Shown: one piece after another, positions 1-5,272 of the stretch | How the letters are laid out: every line of letters starts with the position of its first letter | Numbering within the stretch: the stretch's first letter is position 1 | The notes under the pieces: model-generated | Databases searched by the model: none | The model's input: the letters and a program-made list of their open reading frames with translations, nothing else | What the model was told of the DNA's origin: nothing | Program-made: the position numbers and the translations under genes | NCBI GenBank assembly: GCA_017555325.1 | Contig: JAFZGR010000216.1 | Location: 1-5,432, forward strand | Reading direction: 5' to 3' | DNA from: Alphaproteobacteria bacterium | Lineage (GTDB): Bacteria; Pseudomonadota; Alphaproteobacteria; CAAHEQ01; UBA3637 | Length of the DNA: 5,432 bases

Positions 1-20
1 AACAATAAAAACTTTTTCAT
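1..20 (-). CDS. 5' end of a gene cut by the window edge (possible exported protein)
   Basis: Only the first codons are visible. An ATG at 20-18 is followed by codons for MKKFLL before the window ends. A good Shine-Dalgarno AAGGAG (complement of 29-34) sits 8 nt upstream, which makes this a credible start despite the tiny visible part. Two lysines followed by Phe-Leu-Leu is the usual beginning of a Sec signal peptide, so an exported or lipid-modified protein is a reasonable guess, but nothing can be said about function. The gene is divergent from the metallopeptidase lipoprotein at 365-1519. Confidence 0.65.
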
Positions 21-364
21 AAAACTTTCTCCTTCTTTTATTTAGAATAACAAAATTTTTATCTGATTACAACTCTATATTAAAAATAATATATAACTTC
101 CCTGTTTTATTTTTTTATTCCAAATACAATCAGTGTTTATATTATTCGTAAATATATCCTATTCCTATCATTCAACAAAAAATATTTTATCTAATTCTAA
201 TTATGCAAATGTAATCAAAATAATAAGAATTTTTTATCGAAAATTAAAAAATAACAACACATCTAATATTTTCATATTTTTTATTGACAAAACAATATAA
301 TATGATAAAATAAAAATTATTGTACAAAAATATAAACATAAAAAAAAGAAAGAAACAGAGAGCT
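21..364. other. Divergent AT-rich intergenic region
   Basis: This is a 344-nt spacer between two divergently transcribed genes, with extremely low GC and no convincing coding potential; reading frames here are short and rich in Phe, Ile, Lys and Asn. It contains the ribosome binding site of the leftward gene (29-34) and the promoter of the rightward gene (284-311). A leftward promoter must also lie here, but in such AT-rich sequence no single candidate stands out. An imperfect dyad, CATATT (273-278) against AATATG (299-304) with ATTTT/AAAAT outer arms, brackets the rightward -35 box and could be an operator, but base composition alone could produce it. Confidence 0.6.
284..311 (+). promoter_or_regulatory. 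Sigma-70-type promoter of the metallopeptidase lipoprotein gene
   Basis: A perfect -35 box TTGACA (284-289) is followed after 16 bp by TAAAAT (306-311; five of six bases match TATAAT). Transcription would start near 318, giving a leader of about 47 nt before the ATG at 365. This argues against the in-frame TTG at 320 as start, because that codon would sit at the very 5' end of the message with no ribosome binding site. TATAAT at 296-301 is only 6 bp from the -35 box and cannot pair with it. Confidence 0.65.
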
Positions 365-1519
365 ATGAAACTTAAAAACACATTATTAATGACATCTGCC
401 CTAACACCGATTTTATTTTCTGCTTGCGATTCAAGCATTCATTATTTAGCAACAGCAAATTCCTTTATTCCGGCAGAAGATGCTTTTATTGTAAAAAAAG
501 CCGAAATGGAAAATTCGATTAATGGATTAACCGTTACTCAAAACCGAAAAGCACAATTAAGACAAATACTTAATTCTTTCGGCGAAACATCTCATGGACA
601 TCACATTATTACAGGTGCACAACAACATACACAATTTGCAGTGTCAAATAACATACCAGGTGTTGCAGCTTATGCAACCTCAACAAATCAAATTATCATC
701 AAAAATAATGATCAAGCTAAAAATATGAATAATATAGATTGGTATTGTTCTGTTTCACATGAATTGTTGCACAGTTATCAACGTAATCATGCTTTGGGTT
801 TATTACAAGGTATTTCCCCTCAACAATATTTGTTTATTATTAAATTATATGAAGCTGAAGCATATTCTTTAGAAAAATTTGGTGATAATTTATGGAGTGC
901 CGGCAGATGTATACGGCAATTAATGAGTCGTGATTCGGCAGATTTAATGTGGTCATCATTTTACGAACCCACTCTCATGGAAGATTTAAAACGTGCTGCC
1001 GAAAGAGGATTATTAACATCACATGGCAACCCACAAGCCATTCAACATACATTAGATTACTTTAAACAAGTTTACGGTATAGATTTTGATAATAGCGATA
1101 TTGAAAGAGGCGGAATTTCAGACTATCGAATTGAAAAATTTAGATCCATATGCAATCAAATAAGTGAAAGTGGCGTTTTAGAAAAAGGAAATCAGGCATT
1201 TGCCATTAAACAACAAATGGCAAACAAATTTGAACAATATGTTGAACATGCTCCTTCTGAACAATCTATTGTGAATTATTTCTGTAATTTCAGTGTTATT
1301 AAACCATCACATATTGAAGAAGCTCAAGTTTTATTAAACTCCGACAACATCCACGCAATGGGAGCATTGCAGACACTTATTACAAACGGGTTCATTAAAG
1401 GTAATTTAGACAGATTAGAAGCATCAAATGAGTTAAAACAACAAGAACTCACTATAATAAGACAAAGCGTTTTAGAAACTTGGCAAGCAAGACGAATTCA
1501 AGCCCAACGCTCTCGATAA
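365..1519 (+). CDS. Lipoprotein with HEXXH zinc-metallopeptidase motif
   Basis: The product is a 384-residue secreted lipoprotein, probably a zinc-dependent peptidase. Residues 1-20 form a signal peptide (K2, K4, hydrophobic core) ending in the lipobox FSAC with Cys21 as lipidation site. Asp22 at position +2 is the inner-membrane retention signal in enterobacteria, so the protein may stay on the periplasmic face of the inner membrane; whether that rule holds here is unknown. H132-E133-L-L-H136 matches HEXXH, and E163 or E165 in YEAEAYS, 27-29 residues later, is a plausible third zinc ligand as in gluzincin-type peptidases. A beta-strand-like stretch (about 95-110) precedes the motif, as is usual. 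The rest, about 175-384, looks mostly helical and I do not recognise it. The overall pattern recalls putative metallopeptidase families such as DUF6782, but that assignment is a guess. The ATG at 365 is chosen because it begins a proper signal peptide; an in-frame TTG at 320 would add 15 basic residues. The ribosome binding site is a weak purine-rich AGAGAG. The gene appears monocistronic, with its own promoter and terminator. No substrate can be inferred. Confidence 0.88.
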   Translation: MKLKNTLLMTSALTPILFSACDSSIHYLATANSFIPAEDAFIVKKAEMENSINGLTVTQNRKAQLRQILNSFGETSHGHHIITGAQQHTQFAVSNNIPGVAAYATSTNQIIIKNNDQAKNMNNIDWYCSVSHELLHSYQRNHALGLLQGISPQQYLFIIKLYEAEAYSLEKFGDNLWSAGRCIRQLMSRDSADLMWSSFYEPTLMEDLKRAAERGLLTSHGNPQAIQHTLDYFKQVYGIDFDNSDIERGGISDYRIEKFRSICNQISESGVLEKGNQAFAIKQQMANKFEQYVEHAPSEQSIVNYFCNFSVIKPSHIEEAQVLLNSDNIHAMGALQTLITNGFIKGNLDRLEASNELKQQELTIIRQSVLETWQARRIQAQRSR

Positions 1520-1534
1520 ATTAAAACAAAAATT

Positions 1535-1573
1535 AAAGGTGTTGTGTAAACAGTTTTGCACAACACCTTTTTT
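1535..1573. terminator. Bidirectional intrinsic terminator between convergent genes
   Basis: AAAGGTGTTGTG (1535-1546) pairs perfectly with CACAACACCTTT (1559-1570). Four more pairs, including one G-T, extend the stem to 16 bp with a CAGT loop (1551-1554). Ts follow on the plus strand (1568-1573), and the leading As give a T run on the minus strand. It lies 16 nt after the metallopeptidase stop and about 20 nt after the ankyrin gene on the other strand, so it can end both transcripts. Confidence 0.9.
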
Positions 1574-1589
1574 ATTTATCCGAAAGAGA

Positions 1590-2516
1590 TTAATTTTTGA
1601 CTTTTAATTTTTCTTTTTGCTTCATTTCCAATAATAAAACACGGGCTTTTTGAACAATAGATGGCATATTCTTTACAGATTCGCTTCCATTATTCTCTCT
1701 TAAACCTCTACTTTCAGCATGTTTATACAATAAATCGGATTTTTCATTCAAAATAGAAGCCACTTGATATTCAAAAGATTGCTCTAATCCTTGTTTAACT
1801 TTTTTTGCAATATCACATGTATCAGCATTCAAATATTTAACAAAAAACTCAAACATTTCAATATCTTTTTTCGCACAAGCCAAATCCAATACAGTTTGCC
1901 CGTTTTTATCCGCATGATTAATATTCGCGCCATAATCAACCAACAAGGCTACCATTTCTCGATCTTTATTTAAAACAGCATAATGAAGTGCCGTTTGGCC
2001 TTTGTTATCCTGTTGTTGCACATCAGCGCCTGCACTAACTAATGTTTCAACCAATAAAGCTTTATGACATAAAACAGCACGCATTAATGGTGTTTGACCC
2101 CATAGATTTACCTGATTTTTATTTGCCCCCTTATCTAAAAATTTGTTAACCAATATCCCATTGCCATTTAAAACAGCAGCCATCAAAGGTGCTTTACCAT
2201 AATGATTAACCACATTAATATCTGCCCCATTCTCAAGCAACATATCAATCACTTCTTGATGATTATTTTCCGTTGCATTCAAAAGGGCCGTTTCCCCTGT
2301 TACACAGGCTTTTTTGTTGATATCAGCACCCATTTCAATCAAATAACTAACCATTCTGACATCACCTCTTTCCGACGCTCTGATCAAAGCTGTTACACCC
2401 AACTCATCCTCTGCATCAATATCAACTTCCTTTTGTCTCACCATGGCTTCTACAGTATTAAAATCCCCCCGTTGGGCTGCTTGTAAATAATATTCTTCCT
2501 GTGTCATTTGTTTCAT
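1590..2516 (-). CDS. Ankyrin-repeat protein, seven repeats
   Basis: The product is 308 residues with no signal peptide or membrane segment, so it is cytosolic or a secreted effector without a Sec signal. Seven ankyrin repeats of about 33 residues fill residues 7-230. Their beginnings are near 8 (degenerate), 40, 74, 107, 140, 173 and 206, with typical cores such as GQTPLMRAV, GQTALHYAV and LLENGADINVVN. The last repeat is degenerate and acts as a cap. Residues 231-308 form a charged, probably helical tail ending in a Lys/Glu-rich stretch. Ankyrin repeats are protein-binding scaffolds; no enzymatic domain is fused, so the partner is unknown. In host-associated proteobacteria such proteins are sometimes host-directed effectors, but many have internal roles and nothing here decides. 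The ATG at 2516 has AAGGA 7 nt upstream; Met4 is an alternative start. The start codon overlaps the stop of a possible small upstream ORF (2513-2620). The gene converges on the metallopeptidase gene and shares its terminator. Confidence 0.93.
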   Translation of the reverse strand: MKQMTQEEYYLQAAQRGDFNTVEAMVRQKEVDIDAEDELGVTALIRASERGDVRMVSYLIEMGADINKKACVTGETALLNATENNHQEVIDMLLENGADINVVNHYGKAPLMAAVLNGNGILVNKFLDKGANKNQVNLWGQTPLMRAVLCHKALLVETLVSAGADVQQQDNKGQTALHYAVLNKDREMVALLVDYGANINHADKNGQTVLDLACAKKDIEMFEFFVKYLNADTCDIAKKVKQGLEQSFEYQVASILNEKSDLLYKHAESRGLRENNGSESVKNMPSIVQKARVLLLEMKQKEKLKVKN

Positions 2517-2620
2517 GTTATATTCCTTTTATTTAATAACGTATATTTTGACTTTTTTTTCAAACAATAGAAAATATAATTTTCCACCTTCTCCATTGTT
2601 GAAACGCTGCTTATTTTCAT
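2513..2620 (-). CDS. Possible small protein or leader peptide, coupled to the ankyrin gene
   Basis: A 35-codon ORF starts with ATG at 2620 and ends in TGA at 2515-2513, overlapping the ankyrin ATG as ATGA, the classic arrangement for translational coupling. GAGG lies just upstream (complement of 2627-2630, 6 nt from the ATG). The peptide is basic, starts MKISSVSTMEKVENYIFY and continues with a KKKSK cluster; it matches no family I recognise. A second in-frame Met (codon 9, at 2596) is an alternative start. Two points weaken the call: the ORF is very short in AT-rich DNA, and its first ATG lies inside the -10 box of the candidate promoter at 2616-2644. If that promoter is used, the first ATG is not on the message, and only the 27-residue form from codon 9 could be made, with almost no leader. 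Confidence 0.4.
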   Translation of the reverse strand: MKISSVSTMEKVENYIFYCLKKKSKYTLLNKRNIT

Positions 2621-2644
2621 AACACACCTCAATTTACTTGTCAA
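2616..2644 (-). promoter_or_regulatory. Candidate promoter for the ankyrin-repeat gene
   Basis: On the minus strand a perfect TTGACA (complement of 2639-2644) is followed after exactly 17 bp by TATGAA (complement of 2616-2621, four of six matches). Transcription would begin near 2609, giving a leader of roughly 90 nt to the ankyrin ATG. The -10 box overlaps the ATG of the possible small ORF, so promoter and full-length small ORF exclude each other unless transcription starts further upstream. Confidence 0.5.
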
Positions 2645-2737
2645 ACATGATTAACAAAAAAACTTTACTTTCTAAGGAACTTTTTATTATTATCTCTACG
2701 CTGAAACAACAAATCCAACACTTTATTTTCTTAAAAA

Positions 2738-3277
2738 TTATGATTGTTTATTCAATACAGAAATCACATGCGTTTTTAAAAATGAAACTGCAATCTGACG
2801 ATTGGTATAATCTCTTAATTGTCCTGAAAAATTTTCCAGTTCATTCATATCAACCCATTTAACTTCAACAACTTATCCATCATAAAAAGTAAATACCTGT
2901 TCATTTGGCACGTGGATAAGAAAAACATTTAGCAATTCTCTGTTATTACCATTCATTAAAATATAACGGGAACTCTCAAAATAAATAATGTCTTTTTCTG
3001 AGCAAATTAATCCCAATTCTTCCAAACCTTCCTTAATAACATTTTCAATCAAAATATCCCGATTTAAACAAAGCGTACAATGACCCCCAAAAGAAACATC
3101 CCACTTCCCACCACTTTGCTTTCCAGAAGAACGTTTTTGAATAAGAACCTACCCCATAGAATTCATAACCCAGCATTGAACACTCAAATACAAAATTCCG
3201 TTTGCATGAATAATATCTCTTTTTTCTAATCCGTTAACAATGCCGTTTTCAGCCAATGTATAAATCTTTTCACCCAT
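2738..3277 (-). pseudogene. Nudix hydrolase (IPP-isomerase/YfcD type) broken by two in-frame stops
   Basis: Reading from the ATG at 3277, a single frame runs 179 codons to TAA at 2738, interrupted by TAG at codon 43 (3151-3149) and TAA at codon 135 (2875-2873), with no frameshift. The translation follows the family layout: an N-terminal strand-rich part (TLAENGIVNGLEKRDIIHAN), VLIQKRS (44-50), KWDVSFGGH (58-66), a Nudix-box remnant ending KEGLEELGL (82-90), and a C-terminal VVEVKWVDMNEL. Intact members hydrolyse nucleoside-diphosphate-linked substrates using the Mg2+-binding box GX5EX7REUXEEXGU. Here the box is also damaged: it is about three residues too long, the first Glu is missing, Arg is Lys and the hydrophobic residue after KE is Gly. 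The second stop sits where relatives have Glu (EVxEVxW), suggesting GAA to TAA. A perfect AGGAGG lies 5 nt before the ATG, so the initiation site is still intact. Loss looks fairly recent, because the frame and most structural residues survive. Confidence 0.85.
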
Positions 3278-3290
3278 TTTATCCTCCTTG

Positions 3291-3329
3291 ATAAAAAAGG
3301 AAAACAATTTAATTGCTTTCCTTTTTTAT
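3291..3329. terminator. Hairpin, probable terminator of the DUF2157/GDYXXLXY operon
   Basis: ATAAAAAAGGAAA (3291-3303) pairs perfectly over 13 bp with TTTCCTTTTTTAT (3317-3329). Inside, after one A-C mismatch, CAAT pairs with ATTG around a TTA loop. The A and T runs give a U tract in both directions. It lies 40 nt after the GDYXXLXY stop and directly before the AGGAGG of the Nudix pseudogene. Only two G-C pairs lie in the outer stem, so it is a weaker terminator than the one at 1535-1573. Because it abuts the ribosome binding site, it could also affect translation of the downstream message. Confidence 0.6.
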
Positions 3330-3368
3330 AAATCCACCTTCTAAAAAAACAGAAAATCAAAGAAAAAT

Positions 3369-3800
3369 TTATTTCTTATTCAACATTTCCCGCCAATCTT
3401 TTCCATTAATAAGCAATTGTTTTGCCAACGCTGCACGTCCCTTATGATATGAATAAACAACTTCAAATACCATATCGGTTGTGTTCCGTTTTAAAAATAA
3501 GCGATCCAATTCCCGAGCATTTTTTTCCGGAATGTAAAATCGACATTCTCTTCCCCAACGAGCATCTTTACAAAATTCATCTTTTGGACAAACTCCGTTC
3601 GGAAATTGTGTACAATCCGTTCGATTCCAGTCAATACTATACCGAATATAATGTCCGGATAATAAATCCCGTGGATCATACCCCATTACAGCAACCTTTA
3701 TTTCCGTTCCTGTTACCTGTTGGGTATAAAGCCACATTGTCCAAAAAATCAAACTGATAAACGGAATAATAAATATAACTGCCAAAATTTTCTTATTCAT
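3369..3800 (-). CDS. GDYXXLXY-domain protein
   Basis: The product is 143 residues, normal for the GDYXXLXY family (Pfam family named after its motif), whose biochemical function is not established. Residues 5-25 form an N-terminal membrane anchor, with the remainder probably periplasmic. The diagnostic region is GYDPRDLLSGHYIRYSID (40-57), where the name-giving GDY is G49-H50-Y51, an Asp to His change. Two further family blocks are present: CRFYIPEKNARELDRLF (86-102) and LLINGKDW (129-136). Four cysteines (63, 71, 77, 86) lie between the motif and the FYIPE block and could form disulfides in the periplasm. The start overlaps the end of the DUF2157 gene by 8 nt, and its ribosome binding site GGAG (complement of 3808-3811) lies within that gene, so the two are translationally coupled. 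Families DUF2157, DUF4401 and GDYXXLXY typically occur together; here no separate DUF4401 gene is present. Confidence 0.9.
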   Translation of the reverse strand: MNKKILAVIFIIPFISLIFWTMWLYTQQVTGTEIKVAVMGYDPRDLLSGHYIRYSIDWNRTDCTQFPNGVCPKDEFCKDARWGRECRFYIPEKNARELDRLFLKRNTTDMVFEVVYSYHKGRAALAKQLLINGKDWREMLNKK

Positions 3801-4749
3801 GAAACATCTCCATCGATTTAATGTATTTTGATGTTTTTTTCAACAAATAAAGACCACCTAACAACAAAACACCACCTATGATAAAGCCAATACCAGACAT
3901 AAATAAATTACCAAACCGAGTTAAAAATAAAAACAAAATATATAATTCAATCAAATGTGTATTACGAATAAATGATTTCATATTTTTATTTTGCATTGCC
4001 AAGAACAATCGACCACCTAAAAACACAAAAACAAAAATGGTGGCAAATACACTTTTAAACCCAACAGCCATACCACCAATTACGGCAACGATATACATAT
4101 GAATAAAAGACAGATCAGCAAAAGCTTTGTGCTTAACAACAACTTTGTTAACAGCCTGATATAACTGATTACCGGCATAGCTTAACAAAGCACATAACAA
4201 TGTCCCCGTTATCAGCCCCATTGTTAAGTTATTTCCTAAAAACGGTTCCAACAAGCGAAAAAAATGTTCTATATTTAAAATCGAAAAAAATAAACACAAC
4301 CAAACAATATTAAGAACAATTAATCGGCTGAAAATCACAAAAACAAAACTCAAAATTGCCCAACCTGTTGCAAAAGACTGCCAACCACCACTTAAATTAA
4401 AAATTTGAGCAATTAAACCGATTGTCGCCCCGACAAACAAAAAAGAAAGCGTTAAAAAAAGCTCTTTTAACTTCTCTCTCTTATTAACAATACTCCAATA
4501 AACACCATATAAAACACCGCCCCAAATAGCAAAATTTCCCAACAACTTTATAAAAGCCGGAACACTATCCCAATTTGAACCGATAATTAAAATACACCCC
4601 AATCCGATAAACAATCCGGCAATCCAATACATTAGTTTCCAAGCCATACGACCATTATCAGATTGTTCAGTCAATATAATTTTTTCGGCCTGCTCTTGTG
4701 AAATTAGGCCCTGTTCAACCCATTTTTGCAATTTGTTAGATACTCTCAT
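3793..4749 (-). CDS. DUF2157-domain integral membrane protein
   Basis: The product is 318 residues. A soluble N-terminus carries the DUF2157 signature LQKWVEQGLISQEQAEKII (7-25), a short helical segment. About ten hydrophobic segments follow, roughly at 38-57, 66-86, 97-118, 124-142, 145-160, 176-192, 213-232, 234-251, 266-280 and 284-304. Family-typical pieces are the IIGSNWDSVP loop (55-64), GATIGLIAQIFNLSGGW (107-123) and a Gly-rich last helix. DUF2157 proteins are inner-membrane proteins of unknown function, usually beside GDYXXLXY proteins as here, and the two probably form a membrane complex. The ATG at 4749 is preferred because the DUF2157 domain begins just after it and AGGAGGAG (complement of 4761-4768) lies upstream. 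The 11-nt spacing is long and contains a run of eight Ts. The TTG immediately before this ATG is an alternative start with 8-nt spacing. An ATG at 4800 is less likely because it would add 17 residues that include the translated ribosome binding site. Confidence 0.9.
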   Translation of the reverse strand: MRVSNKLQKWVEQGLISQEQAEKIILTEQSDNGRMAWKLMYWIAGLFIGLGCILIIGSNWDSVPAFIKLLGNFAIWGGVLYGVYWSIVNKREKLKELFLTLSFLFVGATIGLIAQIFNLSGGWQSFATGWAILSFVFVIFSRLIVLNIVWLCLFFSILNIEHFFRLLEPFLGNNLTMGLITGTLLCALLSYAGNQLYQAVNKVVVKHKAFADLSFIHMYIVAVIGGMAVGFKSVFATIFVFVFLGGRLFLAMQNKNMKSFIRNTHLIELYILFLFLTRFGNLFMSGIGFIIGGVLLLGGLYLLKKTSKYIKSMEMFHE

Positions 4750-4768
4750 CAAAAAAAATTCTCCTCCT
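4750..4768 (-). promoter_or_regulatory. Ribosome binding site of DUF2157 with T8 spacer
   Basis: On the minus strand AGGAGGAG is followed by AA, eight Ts and G before the ATG at 4749. The strong Shine-Dalgarno fixes the start region, but the spacing is longer than ideal for ATG and better for the TTG at 4752-4750. A homopolymer of eight in the spacer can vary in length by slippage and would change translation efficiency. Confidence 0.6.
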
Positions 4769-4940
4769 GTTATACTTAACATACATATATTGTCATACAA
4801 TCAGAAAAAAAAATCAACTTATTTTTAAATTTCTAATATTTTTAAATTCACAATATAATTTTTTTATAACTTTATCATGCAGAAATGATTTAACACTTTA
4901 AATTTCGAGATATTGATTACTCACTTTCAACAAATAAAAT

Positions 4941-5159
4941 TTAATCTCTTCCGCCATTTCTATTAAATATGTCCATAGCAACATTGGCATTTTTTCTTGT
5001 CGGTAAATCTTTCAAAAAAGCCCCTTTCTCTCCACCGGAATAACACCAATTGGCACTTTTATCAAAAAGATTTCTTGTATCAACATACAATCTTTCTTCC
5101 GGAGAAAGAATTTCAGAAATTCGGGGCAATATGGTGTCATTATTGGTTGGTGAAATCAA
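4941..5159 (-). CDS. Unrecognised small ORF, likely 3' remnant of a larger gene
   Basis: The frame encodes up to 72 residues from a TTG at 5159 and remains open without any ATG to a stop at 5207-5205. There is no Shine-Dalgarno sequence before the TTG. The peptide nevertheless looks like genuine protein: balanced composition, higher GC than its flanks, and segments such as ILSPEERLYVDTRNLFDKSA and FLKDLPTRKNANVAMDIF, ending in FNRNGGRD. I do not recognise the family. The absence of a start and the abrupt change to AT-rich, Phe/Lys-rich sequence upstream of about 5160 suggest the C-terminal part of a gene whose 5' end was lost. It is on the same strand as the DUF2157 operon but separated from it by about 190 nt, so it need not be related. 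A short intact protein using TTG remains possible. Confidence 0.4.
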   Translation of the reverse strand: MISPTNNDTILPRISEILSPEERLYVDTRNLFDKSANWCYSGGEKGAFLKDLPTRKNANVAMDIFNRNGGRD

Positions 5160-5198
5160 ATTTTTGAAAAAATGAAAGATTGTTGTTTTAATTTGATT
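5154..5198. repeat. Perfect 9-bp inverted repeat
   Basis: AATCAAATT (5154-5162) is matched by its exact reverse complement AATTTGATT (5190-5198), with 27 nt between the arms. The left arm covers the TTG at which the small ORF would start. It falls at the point where coding-like sequence changes to AT-rich sequence. The arms are A/T-dominated, so chance is a realistic explanation. Confidence 0.4.
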
Positions 5199-5228
5199 AT
5201 TTATTTAAAATAAAAAAAATCTTAAAAA

Positions 5229-5272
5229 GTGTAAAAAAAGGTTGCAATTATATGTCCCTTTTTTTGCAACAC
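5229..5272. terminator. Compound inverted repeat, possible intrinsic terminator
   Basis: GTGT (5229-5232) followed by AAAAAAAGG (5233-5241) pairs with CCTTTTTTT (5257-5265) and ACAC (5269-5272), leaving a GCA bulge and a 15-nt loop. A competing 7-bp pairing GTTGCAA (5241-5247) with TTGCAAC (5264-5270) uses part of the same bases. A and T runs in the stem could supply a U tract on either strand. It could terminate a leftward transcript entering from beyond 5432; no gene for it to serve is visible in the window. Confidence 0.45.

Noticed and set aside
320..364. In-frame TTG start adding 15 residues to the metallopeptidase lipoprotein
   Set aside because: It has no ribosome binding site, lies at the predicted transcription start, and would put a highly basic extension before a well-formed lipoprotein signal peptide starting at 365.
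2202..2486. Plus-strand open frame of about 94 codons inside the ankyrin gene
   Set aside because: It is antisense to clear ankyrin repeats; the His/Ile-rich translation is a by-product of the codons on the other strand.
2638..2862. Plus-strand open frame of about 74 codons
   Set aside because: It runs antisense to the end of the Nudix pseudogene and the upstream region of the ankyrin gene; its translation has no recognisable domain and is explained by the real frame on the other strand.
2738..3277. Alternative genetic code reading TAG and TAA as sense
   Set aside because: The intact neighbouring genes end in TAA and contain no in-frame TAG or TAA, so reassignment is not supported; nonsense mutation is simpler.
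3422..3757. Plus-strand open frame of about 111 codons opposite the GDYXXLXY gene
   Set aside because: The minus strand carries well-conserved family blocks and a coupled start; the antisense frame has no ribosome binding site or recognisable motif.
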